Part shown: positions 40,383 through 48,999 of the stretch, one piece after another
How positions within the stretch are numbered: position 1 is the first letter of the stretch
Layout: the number at the start of each line of letters is the position of its first letter
Assembly: GCA_040222995.1 (NCBI GenBank)
Contig: JAVKBW010000046.1
Location: forward strand, 62,001 to 126,000
Direction of reading: 5' to 3'
Source: JAVKBW01 sp040222995
Lineage (GTDB): Bacteria > Pseudomonadota > Alphaproteobacteria > UBA8366 > Aestuariispiraceae
DNA length: 64,000 nt
Made by a program: the position numbers and the translations under genes
The notes under the pieces: generated by a model
What the model was told of the DNA's origin: nothing
Seen by the model: only the letters and a program-made list of their open reading frames with translations
Databases searched by the model: none

Positions 40383-41696
40383 ATGACTGCGACTGATACA
40401 ATCTATGCCCTGTCGACGGTGCCGGGGCGCTCCGCGATTGCGGTGGTCCGGGTGTCCGGCCCGCAAGCGCATCAATCGCTTCAGGCGTTGTCGGATGAGG
40501 CCGGATTGCCGCCGGCGCGGCTGTTGGCCCGGCGTCGGCTGATTGCGCCGGACGGGACCATGATCGACGAGGCGATGGTTGTCCGGTTCGATGCGCCGGC
40601 CTCGTATACAGGCGAAAATATCGTTGAATATCAAATACATGGCGGTGTTTCCGTGGCCGGGGCGCTGGTTCGGGCGTTGGCCGGACTACCGGGTCTGCGG
40701 GCTGCCGAGCCGGGCGAATTTTCGCGTCGCGCCTTCGATAACGAGAAGATGGACCTGACCGGGGCGGAAGGCGTGATCGATCTGATCGAGGCCGAAACCG
40801 ACTCGCAGCGGCGGCAGGCCCTGCACCAGATGGACGGGGCGGCGCGGCAGGTCTGCGAGGACTGGACGGAGCGCCTCGTCACCCTGCTGGCGGTGTTGGA
40901 AGCCTCTATCGATTTTGCCGATGACGATCTGCCGGCGGAAGCCTTTCAGGTCGATCGCCCGGCGCTGACCGCGTTGCGGCAGGAAATCGAGAACCACATC
41001 GCCCGCGGCGAGGCGGGGGAACGGTTGCGGCTCGGCGTGCGGGTGGCGTTGATCGGCGCGCCGAATGTTGGAAAGTCGAGTCTTCTCAACGCATTGGCCC
41101 GGCGCGATGCGGCGATAGTCTCGGATATCGCCGGCACCACGCGGGATGCGATCGAGGTTCATCTGAACATCGCCGGCAACGCGGTGATCCTGACCGACAC
41201 GGCGGGGCTGCGCGACACCGAGGACAGCATCGAGCGGCAGGGGGTCGACCGGGCGCGCCGGGCCGCCGAGGTCGCCGATCTGGTGATCCTGGTGCGCGAT
41301 GCGCGCGACCCCGAATTCGGGCCCGGCACCGCGCCTGTGCCGGAAGATCGCTGTCTCATGGTCTGGAACAAGGCCGATCTCGCCGCGCCGGTCGGTACGG
41401 GGCTGGCGGTCTCGGCGAAAACAGGGAACGGGTTGGCCGATCTGGAAGCCGCCATGGCGCAGGCCATCGAGACCCGTTTTGCGGTTGGGGAGGGCGCGGT
41501 GATGACGCGGGCGCGGTATCGCGAAGCCCTGGCCGATTGTCTGGCGTCGATTGACGGCGCCCTGGCCGGGACCGACCTGATACTGGTGGTCGAGGATCTG
41601 CGCCGGGCCGTACGGGCCATCGGCCGGATCACCGGACGGGTCGATGTCGAGGACATTCTGGACCGGATCTTTTCATCCTTCTGCATCGGGAAGTAA
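40383..41696 (+). CDS. mnmE: tRNA modification GTPase MnmE
   Basis: A 437-residue GTPase that with MnmG makes 5-carboxymethylaminomethyl-uridine at the tRNA wobble position. The N-terminal tetrahydrofolate-binding domain includes IYALSTVPGRSAIAVVR; the G domain has GAPNVGKSSLLNAL (G1), GTTRD (G2), DTAGLRD (G3) and NKAD (G4); the C-terminus ends CIGK with the conserved Cys. A perfect parS site overlaps the two bases after its stop codon. The order mnmE-mnmG-rsmG-parA-parB is conserved. Confidence 0.96.
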   Translation: MTATDTIYALSTVPGRSAIAVVRVSGPQAHQSLQALSDEAGLPPARLLARRRLIAPDGTMIDEAMVVRFDAPASYTGENIVEYQIHGGVSVAGALVRALAGLPGLRAAEPGEFSRRAFDNEKMDLTGAEGVIDLIEAETDSQRRQALHQMDGAARQVCEDWTERLVTLLAVLEASIDFADDDLPAEAFQVDRPALTALRQEIENHIARGEAGERLRLGVRVALIGAPNVGKSSLLNALARRDAAIVSDIAGTTRDAIEVHLNIAGNAVILTDTAGLRDTEDSIERQGVDRARRAAEVADLVILVRDARDPEFGPGTAPVPEDRCLMVWNKADLAAPVGTGLAVSAKTGNGLADLEAAMAQAIETRFAVGEGAVMTRARYREALADCLASIDGALAGTDLILVVEDLRRAVRAIGRITGRVDVEDILDRIFSSFCIGK

Positions 41697-41697
41697 A

Positions 41698-41713
41698 TGT
41701 TTCACGTGAAACA
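41698..41713. other. parS: parS site 1
   Basis: TGTTTCACGTGAAACA, a perfect 16-bp palindrome identical to the general bacterial parS consensus. It lies in the mnmE-mnmG gap, directly after the mnmE stop. ParB, encoded 3.5 kb downstream, should load here. Confidence 0.93.
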
Positions 41714-41783
41714 TTGAGGCGTGGCGGTCGAATGTGACCGGTCGCATCTTGCTCCCGTGCCACGGGAAGCCTACATTCCCGCC

Positions 41784-43682
41784 ATGTTGAATGAGCAAAA
41801 ACCCTGGGACGTCATCGTGATCGGTGGCGGGCACGCCGGCTGCGAGGCTGCTGCGGCGGCGGCGCGCTGCGGCGCCCGGACGTTGCTGGTCACCCACAAG
41901 CGCGAAACCATCGGCGAAATGTCCTGCAACCCGGCCATCGGCGGGTTGGGCAAGGGGCATCTGGTGCGCGAGATCGATGCGCTTGACGGGGTGATGGCGC
42001 GGGCCATCGACCGGGCCGGCATACAGTTCCGGGTGCTCAACCGCAGCAAGGGACCGGCGGTGCAGGGCCCCCGCGCCCAGGCCGACCGGGCGCTCTACCG
42101 CGCGGCGGTTCAGGATATTCTGGCGGAAACGCCGGGCCTCGAAATTCTGGCTGCGCCAATTGAAGATTTACTGGTTGAACCGGCAGAAACCGGCGGACCG
42201 GGACGGCTTGCCGTGCGCGGCGTCATTACCGGCGACGGACAGACCTTGAAGGCGCGCTCGGTGGTGCTGACGACCGGTACCTTCCTGCGTGGGCTGATCC
42301 ATATCGGCGATCAATCCTATTCCGCCGGACGGGTCGGTGATGCGGCGGCACAGGGCCTGTCGGAAACCCTGAACCGGGCCGGCTTTGCACTGGGCCGGTT
42401 GAAGACCGGCACGCCGCCCCGGCTCGATGGCCGAACCATTGATTATTCCGGTCTGGAAGCACAGCCCGCAGACGATCCGCCGGAACCGTTTTCGATGCTG
42501 ACAGATCGCATCGACGTGCCGCAGATCGACTGCCACATCACCTATACAACGGAAGAAACGCACCGGCTGATTTCCGGCAATCTCGACAAGTCGGCGATGT
42601 ATGCCGGTCGTATTGAGGGCATCGGGCCACGCTATTGCCCGTCCATCGAGGACAAGGTGGTGCGGTTCGCAGACAAACCTCGGCACCAGATTTTCCTGGA
42701 GCCGGAAGGGCTGAATGACCCGACCGTCTACCCGAACGGGATATCGAATTCGCTGCCGGCGGATGTGCAGGAAGCCATGGTGCATTCCATCCCCGGGCTG
42801 GAAAAAGCGGTCATTCTGCAGCCGGGTTACGCCATCGAATACGATTATGTCGATCCGCGCGAACTGACCCATGCGCTGGAAACCAAGCGCATCGAAAACC
42901 TGTATCTCGCCGGGCAGATCAACGGCACGACGGGTTATGAGGAGGCCGGGGCGCAGGGAGTGATGGCCGGCATCAACGCGGCGCGGCGGGCGACAGGCGC
43001 GGGGGAGGCGCTGCAGTTCGACCGGGCAACCGCCTATATCGGCGTGCTGATCGACGATCTGGTGACGCGCGGCGCGACCGAACCCTATCGCATGTTCACC
43101 TCCCGCGCCGAATACCGGCTGCGGCTGCGGGCCGACAATGCCGACCGGCGGCTGACCGATCGCGGAATCGGGGCCGGCTGCGTCGGGGCGGTGCGGGCAG
43201 CGGCGTGGCAGGCGAAATCGGACGCGCTGACCGGGGCGATGGCGCTGCTGAAAGCCGCGGTCGCGACACCGGCGGAAATCCGCGCGGCCGGTTTTCCAAT
43301 GAACCAGGACGGGGTGCGCCGCAGCGCTTTCGAGGTTTTGGCCTATCCTGATTTTCCGGTCGAAACGCTCTACCGGTTGTGGCCGGACCTGACGCAGATT
43401 GACGCCGGGACTTTGGCGACGCTCGCCATCGATTCTCGGTATGCCGGCTATCTGGACCGGCAGGATTCCGATATCGCGGCCTATAAGCGGGAGGAAGAGC
43501 TCGCGCTACCGGCCGCGCTCGATTACGGATCGGTCGGCGGATTATCGAACGAAATGCAGGAAAAGCTGCGCACCGTCGCACCTCCGACCCTGGCGGCAGC
43601 GGCGCGGATTCCCGGCGTTACCCCTGCGGCGTTGGTCGCCCTGCTGCGGCATGTGAAGCGGCAGTCCCGCACCGCCGCGTAA
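41784..43682 (+). CDS. mnmG: tRNA modification enzyme MnmG
   Basis: The FAD-dependent partner of MnmE, 632 residues from the chosen start. The FAD site is VIVIGGGHAGCEAAAAAARC; then SCNPAIGGLGKGHLVREIDA, the conserved family segment, and GTFLRGLIHIGDQSYSAGR, and later AGQINGTTGYEEAGAQG. ATG 41784 precedes the conserved N-terminus; an open frame upstream from GTG 41721 starts in the parS-containing gap and is unlikely. The C-terminal helical domain for MnmE and tRNA contact is complete. Confidence 0.95.
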   Translation: MLNEQKPWDVIVIGGGHAGCEAAAAAARCGARTLLVTHKRETIGEMSCNPAIGGLGKGHLVREIDALDGVMARAIDRAGIQFRVLNRSKGPAVQGPRAQADRALYRAAVQDILAETPGLEILAAPIEDLLVEPAETGGPGRLAVRGVITGDGQTLKARSVVLTTGTFLRGLIHIGDQSYSAGRVGDAAAQGLSETLNRAGFALGRLKTGTPPRLDGRTIDYSGLEAQPADDPPEPFSMLTDRIDVPQIDCHITYTTEETHRLISGNLDKSAMYAGRIEGIGPRYCPSIEDKVVRFADKPRHQIFLEPEGLNDPTVYPNGISNSLPADVQEAMVHSIPGLEKAVILQPGYAIEYDYVDPRELTHALETKRIENLYLAGQINGTTGYEEAGAQGVMAGINAARRATGAGEALQFDRATAYIGVLIDDLVTRGATEPYRMFTSRAEYRLRLRADNADRRLTDRGIGAGCVGAVRAAAWQAKSDALTGAMALLKAAVATPAEIRAAGFPMNQDGVRRSAFEVLAYPDFPVETLYRLWPDLTQIDAGTLATLAIDSRYAGYLDRQDSDIAAYKREEELALPAALDYGSVGGLSNEMQEKLRTVAPPTLAAAARIPGVTPAALVALLRHVKRQSRTAA

Positions 43683-43701
43683 GCCGGCCGGACGCTGCTG
43701 T

Positions 43702-44328
43702 ATGAGCCGTCAGGCCTTCCTCGACCAGACGAATGTTTCACGTGAAACAATGGATCGGCTCGACCTTTATGCCGATTTGCTGGCGACCTGGCAGGCCCGC
43801 ATCAATCTCGTGTCCAACAGCACGCTGCCGGACCTGTGGACCCGGCATTTCCTCGATTCCGCCCAGCTTCACGCCCTGATTCCACCGGGATCGCGGATCG
43901 TCGATTTCGGCTCCGGCGCCGGATTTCCCGGGCTGGTGCTGGCGATCATGGGTGGGTTGACGGTGACCATGATCGAGTCCGACAGTCGCAAATGCGTCTT
44001 CCTGCGGGAGGTTGTTCGCCACACCGAAACCGACGCCAAAGTGTATAACGGGCGCATTGAATCCGCCCCGATGCAAAAATGCGAGTTTATTACCGGCCGC
44101 GCGCTGGCCTCGCTGGATAAATTGCTGGCGCTCGCCGAGCCCTATCTACCTGAAAAGACTCAGTGTTTATTTCTGAAAGGAAATAAGCTTAAAGAGGAAT
44201 TGACGATTGCAAATCAGTCATGGAATATAGTTTACGAAACATTTCCCTCTTGTACCGACCCGTCCGGCAGCATCGTGAAGATTGTCAGCGCCGACCGGAA
44301 GCAAAGGACCGAGACATCTCATGACTGA
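43702..44328 (+). CDS. rsmG: 16S rRNA methyltransferase RsmG
   Basis: A 208-residue SAM-dependent methyltransferase that makes m7G at position 527 of 16S rRNA. The SAM site is IVDFGSGAGFPGLVLAIMGG with VTMIESDSRKCVFLREV following, and GRALASLDKLL later. A perfect parS site lies inside the coding sequence near the start and encodes the residues NVSRET. The last part of the gene is less GC-rich than its surroundings (for example TTATTTCTGAAAGGAAATAA). It overlaps parA by a few bases at the end. Confidence 0.94.
   Translation: MSRQAFLDQTNVSRETMDRLDLYADLLATWQARINLVSNSTLPDLWTRHFLDSAQLHALIPPGSRIVDFGSGAGFPGLVLAIMGGLTVTMIESDSRKCVFLREVVRHTETDAKVYNGRIESAPMQKCEFITGRALASLDKLLALAEPYLPEKTQCLFLKGNKLKEELTIANQSWNIVYETFPSCTDPSGSIVKIVSADRKQRTETSHD
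43734..43749. other. parS: parS site 2, inside rsmG
   Basis: A second perfect TGTTTCACGTGAAACA palindrome, about 2.0 kb from the first and within codons 11-16 of rsmG. Being inside a gene it constrains the protein to read NVSRET there. It is about 0.6 kb upstream of parA. Confidence 0.93.
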
Positions 44329-45178
44329 CGTGAACGACGCGATACAGACCACTGCGATGACGGGCGAATCCGATCCGGCCGGGGCGATCCGGACACGGCG
44401 GCCGCGGCTGCTGGCGATCGCCAACCAGAAAGGCGGGGTCGGCAAGACGACGACCGCGATCAATCTCGGCACGGCGCTTGCCGCCTGTGGCCGGTCGGTG
44501 CTGCTGATCGACCTCGACCCGCAGGGAAACGCCAGCACCGGATTGGGCGTCGACCGCCGGGCCCGCGAGGTGACGACCTACGATATCCTGATCGACCGCC
44601 GCCCGATCGACGAGGCGGTGATGCCGACCCGGGTGCCGAATCTCGATCTGGTGCCGTCCTCGGTCGATCTGGCTGGCGCCGAGGTTGAGCTGATCGATCT
44701 CGACCGGCGGGAATTCCGCCTGCAGGACGCGGTGCGCCGGCTGGAAAAACATTACGACACGATCCTGGTAGACTGCCCGCCGTCGCTGCAGTTCCTGACG
44801 CTCAATGCGTTTTGCGCGGCCGATGCCGTGCTGGTGCCGCTGCAATGCGAATTCTATGCGCTGGAAGGCCTCAGCCTGCTGATGCGCACCATCGACCGGG
44901 TCAAGCGCGCCTTCAACCCGAAGCTGGAAATCCAGGGTGTGGTGCTGACGATGTACGACAAGCGCAACAACCTGTCGGACGCCGTGGCCGCCGATGTGCG
45001 CGAGCATTTCGGCGACGTGGTGTATGAAACCATGATCCCGCGCAATGTCCGGGTTTCCGAAGCGCCGTCCCACGGTCTGCCGGTTCTTGTATACGATCTC
45101 CATTGCCGTGGGTCCCAGGCCTATATTCATCTCGCCAGTGAAGTGCTGAAACGCGAAAACAAGGCGGTGGCGGCATGA
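44321..45178 (+). CDS. parA: Chromosome partitioning ATPase ParA
   Basis: A 285-residue ParA/Soj ATPase that moves origin regions apart together with ParB and parS. The deviant Walker A is NQKGGVGKTTTAINLG, followed by LIDLDPQGNASTGLG and the Walker B segment TILVDCPPSLQFLTLNA. ATG 44321 lies inside the end of rsmG (overlap of eight bases), with AAGGA upstream; longer frames begin within rsmG and are less likely. A polar N-terminal extension of about 20 residues precedes the ATPase core. It is coupled to parB by ATGA. Confidence 0.96.
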   Translation: MTDVNDAIQTTAMTGESDPAGAIRTRRPRLLAIANQKGGVGKTTTAINLGTALAACGRSVLLIDLDPQGNASTGLGVDRRAREVTTYDILIDRRPIDEAVMPTRVPNLDLVPSSVDLAGAEVELIDLDRREFRLQDAVRRLEKHYDTILVDCPPSLQFLTLNAFCAADAVLVPLQCEFYALEGLSLLMRTIDRVKRAFNPKLEIQGVVLTMYDKRNNLSDAVAADVREHFGDVVYETMIPRNVRVSEAPSHGLPVLVYDLHCRGSQAYIHLASEVLKRENKAVAA

Positions 45179-46131
45179 ACGCGCCGGCAGACGATATTCG
45201 CAAGGACGATCCGAAACGCCGCAAGCTCGGGCGCGGCCTGTCAGCCCTGCTGGGCGATCACGACGACGACGTGGCCGAGGCGGTAGAACCCGCGCCGATC
45301 CGCGGCGAGGCGATGCGCGCGGCGAAATCCGTGCCGGTGGAATTCCTCAAGCCGAATCCCGACCAGCCGCGAAAACGCTTCGATGACGCGGCGATAGACG
45401 GTCTTGTCGATTCGATACGCGAGAAAGGCGTGCTGCAGCCGATCCTGGTGCGGCCGCATCCGGACGCGGCGAATACCTATCAGATTGTCGCCGGCGAACG
45501 CCGCTGGCGCGCCGCGCAGCGCGCGAAACTTCATGAAGTGCCGGTCGTCATCAAGGATCTCAGCGACCGCGACACGGTCGAAATCGCGCTGATCGAGAAC
45601 ATCCACCGGGAAGACCTGACGCCGCTTGAAGAAGCCGAGGGATATCAACGGCTTATGGATGAATACGACCATATCCAGGAAAGCCTGGCGACGGCGGTCG
45701 GCAAAAGCCGCAGCCATGTCGCCAACATGCTGCGCCTGCTGGCGCTGCCGGAAGCGGTGAAAAGCATGATCGACGACGGCCTGCTCAGCGCCGGTCACGG
45801 CCGCGCGCTGCTGACCGATTCCGATCCTGAGGCCGCCGCCGATATCGTCGCCCGCAAGGGGATGAGCGTGCGCCAGACCGAACAGCTTGTGCAGGGCCGC
45901 AAGAAAAGCAACGGCAAGGGGCCGGATTCCGCTGCCCGGATCGCCCGCGCCGTCTCGCAGTCCGACCCGGATGTGATGGCGCTGGAACGCCAGCTCGCCG
46001 ACGGGCTGGGCCTGAAGGTCAGCATCAAGTCATCGTCGGCCAACCCGGAAGCGGGCAGCCTCACCATCCACTACAGCAATCTGGACCAGCTCGACGATGT
46101 CCTCGCGAAGCTGACGGATGCCGGATCATAA
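45175..46131 (+). CDS. parB: Chromosome partitioning protein ParB
   Basis: A 318-residue ParB/Spo0J CTPase and parS-binding clamp. The N-terminal ParA-contact box is KLGRGLSALLGD. The CTP-binding region shows PNPDQPRKRF and GERRWRAAQRA; the ENIHREDLTPLEEAEGYQ segment follows, then the helix-turn-helix ATAVGKSRSHVANMLRLLALP that reads parS. The C-terminal dimer domain is at ~260-318. The ATG overlaps the parA stop. The two parS sites lie 1.4 and 3.5 kb upstream. It is the last core gene before the accessory block. Confidence 0.96.
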   Translation: MNAPADDIRKDDPKRRKLGRGLSALLGDHDDDVAEAVEPAPIRGEAMRAAKSVPVEFLKPNPDQPRKRFDDAAIDGLVDSIREKGVLQPILVRPHPDAANTYQIVAGERRWRAAQRAKLHEVPVVIKDLSDRDTVEIALIENIHREDLTPLEEAEGYQRLMDEYDHIQESLATAVGKSRSHVANMLRLLALPEAVKSMIDDGLLSAGHGRALLTDSDPEAAADIVARKGMSVRQTEQLVQGRKKSNGKGPDSAARIARAVSQSDPDVMALERQLADGLGLKVSIKSSSANPEAGSLTIHYSNLDQLDDVLAKLTDAGS

Positions 46132-47202
46132 ATGCGCGCCGTCGCCCTGGCCGGAACGGTCGCGGCGGTTTTCTGCCTTCTCGCCCTACATACCGCGCAA
46201 GCCTGCGATGTCGTTGCCGCGCCCGGCGGTGAGACCGCTGATGCCGCATGCCCGATCCTGTCGGATGGCCTGAACACGTTTCCGAACCGCTGCTGGTCGA
46301 TCTACCCGCCGGAAAGCCGACGCCGGTTCCGCCTGTCCATCCTGCCGGAGGCCGAAGGGGAAAGGGCGCTCAGCGTCAAGCTGAAAAAGAAGGACCCGCC
46401 CAATAACGACGGCAAGCACAAGCATGAAGTGCGCGTCGCGACGCCGTTGCGCTGCGGGTTCGACGGCACGGTGTGGTATTCCTTCGCGTTCTCGATCGAG
46501 GGCGATTTTTCCAACCAGGATACGCGCTGGGTGATCGGCCAGTGGAAGGACGACACCGACGACAGCCCGTTCCTGGCGCAAAGGTTCAACCGCGGGGTCT
46601 TCTACATCACGGTGGAGGAAAGGCGGCGCGACCTGCCGCCCGGCTCGGACGATCCGCAGCGCACGGTGCGCCGGGTGATCGCCTTCGGGCCGGGCTATAC
46701 CTCGACCTCGGCGCCGTTCCTGACCGAACGGTTCATCAGCGATTTCCGCATCCGTAACCCGCTGGCCAGCATCGAACCGGTGTTCCGGCCGAACACCGAA
46801 CCGGCGATCGACGATTACGATCTCGGCGCGCTGGAGAAAACCCTGAACGACCCGCCGCCCGAAACCTTTCCGTTTCTGGAAGACGCGCAGGCCTATGGCA
46901 ACGAACGGCAGATCCGCATCTATCCGTCGCTCAACCCGCTGTTGCCGGACCCGACGAAAGGGCTGGTGCACATGAGATACCGGGTGTCGATGAAGCGTGA
47001 CGGGATGAGCGAAATCGATGTCTGGGCGAACGGGCGATACATTGTCTCGGTCGACGGCATGCTGGGCGGCCCGGATGCCGGCGGCCCGACCCGCTATTTC
47101 AAGTTCGGCCATTACCGCGATATCGAGGATGACGGCTTCGACTGGTCGAAAATCTACCTCGACGATTTCAGGCGCGGCCCGACCGAGGCGGATGTGGAAT
47201 AG
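46132..47202 (+). CDS. Secreted polysaccharide-lyase-like protein
   Basis: A 356-residue protein that begins on the base after the parB stop. A signal peptide (ALAGTVAAVFCLLALHTAQAC) points to export. The mature part looks like a beta jelly roll of the heparin lyase I/polysaccharide lyase (PF14099) group: KHKHEVRVATPLRCG, GTVWYSFAFSIEGDF, WVIGQWKDDTDDSP, VHMRYRVSMKRDG, WANGRYIVSVDG and YFKFGHYRDI. An acidic polysaccharide or glycosaminoglycan may be the substrate, but catalytic residues cannot be assigned with confidence. No sugar-uptake gene is adjacent. It is followed by the tandem repeats. Confidence 0.72.
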   Translation: MRAVALAGTVAAVFCLLALHTAQACDVVAAPGGETADAACPILSDGLNTFPNRCWSIYPPESRRRFRLSILPEAEGERALSVKLKKKDPPNNDGKHKHEVRVATPLRCGFDGTVWYSFAFSIEGDFSNQDTRWVIGQWKDDTDDSPFLAQRFNRGVFYITVEERRRDLPPGSDDPQRTVRRVIAFGPGYTSTSAPFLTERFISDFRIRNPLASIEPVFRPNTEPAIDDYDLGALEKTLNDPPPETFPFLEDAQAYGNERQIRIYPSLNPLLPDPTKGLVHMRYRVSMKRDGMSEIDVWANGRYIVSVDGMLGGPDAGGPTRYFKFGHYRDIEDDGFDWSKIYLDDFRRGPTEADVE

Positions 47203-47207
47203 GGCGT

Positions 47208-47580
47208 CGATTGCCGGACTTGATCCGGCATCTTAATCAGGATGAAGCGCCATACGCGGTGAAAGACCCCGGCTCGGTGGCCGGGGATCGTAGCCACTTT
47301 CCCGATTCCCGCACTTGATGCGGGATCTTCATCAGGAAGAAGCGCCATACGCGGTAAAAGGCCCCGGCTCGGTGGCCGGGGAACCGTAGCCACTTTCCCG
47401 ATTCCCGCACTTGATGCGGGATCTTCATCAGGAAGAAGCGCCATACGCGGTGGAAGACCCCGGCTCGGGGGCCGGGGATCGTTGTTGTTGAAGTCCCGAT
47501 TCCCGCACTTGATGCGGGATCTTTGTCAGGATGAATCGCTGTACGCGGAACAAGACCCCGGGTCTTCGCTCGGGGATCGG
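47208..47580 (+). repeat. Four tandem ~96-bp double-hairpin repeats
   Basis: Units start at 47208, 47303, 47399 and 47497. Each has hairpin 1 (CCCGCA-CTTGA-TGCGGG; in unit 1 GCCGGA-CTTGA-TCCGGC), a spacer ATCTTCATCAGGAAGAAGCG, then ATACGCGG, and hairpin 2 (CCCCGGC-loop-GCCGGGG; in unit 4 CCCCG...CGGGG with a different loop). Hairpin 1 substitutions keep the pairing. The array ends at the stop of the GIY-YIG gene. Single, decayed copies lie at 30593-30679, 38570-38715 and about 47911-47955. The region holds no credible gene. Confidence 0.92.
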
Positions 47581-47582
47581 TG

Positions 47583-47867
47583 CTAAAGATAAGAACCGGA
47601 AAGATCGCGCCAATCCGGATTGAAGTTCTCGATCAGGCTGACTTTCCAGTCCCGACGCCAGCGCTTGAAACGGTTTTCATTTTCCTGTGCATCCTTCAAG
47701 TCCGAGAACTCTTCAACGTATACAAGTTTTCCGATATTGTAGCGTGCTGTAAACGAAGGCATTGCCTTAGCGCGGTGTTGTTGCAGGCGCTGTGCAAGAT
47801 TGGTTGTAACGCCAACATATAGAGGACCGTTTTTCTTCGTCGCCAGAATATACAGCCACGCAGTCAT
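47583..47867 (-). CDS. GIY-YIG nuclease family protein
   Basis: A 94-residue single-domain protein of the UPF0213/YhbQ type. The GIY-YIG signature appears as WLYILATKKNGPLYVGVTTN, with LAQRLQQHRAKAM (Arg and His) and the late Glu in DAQENENRFKRWRRDWK, where the metal-binding Glu is expected. It has fewer G and C bases than the genes around it, a sign of transfer. It lies between the four tandem repeats (after its stop) and a decayed repeat (before its start), so it may be linked to spread of the repeat. No neighbouring transposase is present. The cellular role is unknown. Confidence 0.88.
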   Translation of the reverse strand: MTAWLYILATKKNGPLYVGVTTNLAQRLQQHRAKAMPSFTARYNIGKLVYVEEFSDLKDAQENENRFKRWRRDWKVSLIENFNPDWRDLSGSYL

Positions 47868-47910
47868 GTTTGCAGGCTACCATGTATACGCGTATATGAC
47901 ATTCAACTAC

Positions 47911-47955
47911 CGCGGCAGAAGACCCAGAGTCTTCGACCGGGAATCAGTCTCTGGT
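47911..47955 (+). repeat. Decayed copy of hairpin 2 of the repeat
   Basis: AGAAGACCCAGAGTCTTCGA followed by CCGGGAATCAG resembles the second hairpin of unit 4 (AAGACCCCGGGTCTTCGCTC). Together with the four units on the other side it brackets the GIY-YIG gene. Confidence 0.5.
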
Positions 47956-47976
47956 CTAGGGCAAGCGGGGTTGGCA

Positions 47977-48987
47977 TCACGCGCCGGTCGCCTGGCTCCG
48001 CCGGTCGGTGGCGGTGACGGGGGCGGCGTCGAAACGCGAGGCGCGGCGGCGCTCTTCCGCCGGCGACAGGCCGAACAGGTCGCGGTAGCATTTCGAAAAA
48101 TACGCCGTGGTCGAAAACCCGGTAATCAGGGCGATTTCCCAGATCGCGATATCGGTCAGCCGCACCAGGGTGCGGGCGTGGTCAAGTCGCATTTCCCGGT
48201 AGACGAGCTGCGGCGTCGAGCCGAAATAGGTTTTAAAGTAACGCTGCAACTGCTTTTGCGAAGCGCCTGACCGGTTTGTGATATCGGCGATCGCCAGCGG
48301 TTGTTCGACATTATCCTGCATCAGCTTCAGCGCCTTCCGGACCGACGGCTGGCGGATCATCTTGTACGGGCTGTCGACGCTGGGTTGGGAAACCGTGCCG
48401 TCGCGCACCGTGGAATACATGATCTGCCGCGCCACGGCGGTCGATATTTCCGGCCCGAGATCCCGCGCCACGATATGCAGAAACAGGTCAATCGCCCCGG
48501 TGCCGCCGGCGCAGGTGAAAACCGGCCCGTCGAATACATAGAGATCCTGCACGATATCGATCAGCGGAAAGGTTTCCGTAAACGCCTGGATATCCTCCCA
48601 ATGCATGGTGCAACGCCTGTTGTCGAGCAAACCCGCCTTCGCCAACAGCCACGGGCCGGTGGCGATGGCGCCGATCATCACATTGCGGCTGCTGAGCCGA
48701 CGCAGCCAGGCGATGACTTTCCGGTCCTCGATCAGATGGCCGTTGAGGCCGGAACAGACGACCACGACATCCAGCGGCGGCGCGGTCGACAGGGTGTAGT
48801 CGGCGACGGTCCGCATTCGGTTCATGGCGGTGACGGGGCCGGGCGCGGCGGCGATGGTGCACCAGTCGTAGTCGTAGCGGTCCGTGACGTAGGCCGTGTC
48901 GCGCAAGACATCCATCATCGCGGAAACCGGCAGAAGCGGATAATTGTCGAACAGCAGAAAGCCGAACCGGCGCATTTCCGGATTCAT
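47977..48987 (-). CDS. GlxA-type transcriptional regulator (DJ-1/PfpI + AraC)
   Basis: A 336-residue regulator. The N-terminal DJ-1/PfpI-like domain (about 5-185: RFGFLLFDNYPLLPVSAMMD; VVVVCSGLNGHLI; GAIATGPWLLAKAGLLDNRR) is an effector-binding fold. The C-terminal AraC domain (about 225-320) has two helix-turn-helix units (LAIADITNRSGASQKQLQRYF; IWEIALITGFSTTAYFSKCYRD). This family includes carnitine and glycine-betaine regulators. ATG 48985-48987 follows GGAG. It is divergent from the M24 peptidase gene at 49113 and probably controls it. Confidence 0.92.
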   Translation of the reverse strand: MNPEMRRFGFLLFDNYPLLPVSAMMDVLRDTAYVTDRYDYDWCTIAAAPGPVTAMNRMRTVADYTLSTAPPLDVVVVCSGLNGHLIEDRKVIAWLRRLSSRNVMIGAIATGPWLLAKAGLLDNRRCTMHWEDIQAFTETFPLIDIVQDLYVFDGPVFTCAGGTGAIDLFLHIVARDLGPEISTAVARQIMYSTVRDGTVSQPSVDSPYKMIRQPSVRKALKLMQDNVEQPLAIADITNRSGASQKQLQRYFKTYFGSTPQLVYREMRLDHARTLVRLTDIAIWEIALITGFSTTAYFSKCYRDLFGLSPAEERRRASRFDAAPVTATDRRSQATGA

Positions 48988-48999
48988 TGCAGCAGAGCT

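Noticed and set aside
47208..47580. CRISPR array
   Set aside because: The repeats are contiguous ~96-bp units without unique spacers, each unit has two hairpins, and no cas genes are near.
47154..47613. Several short frames in the tandem repeats (products with repeated RESGKW-like segments)
   Set aside because: They only translate the 96-bp units; the repetition comes from the DNA repeat, and the frames have no ribosome-binding sites.
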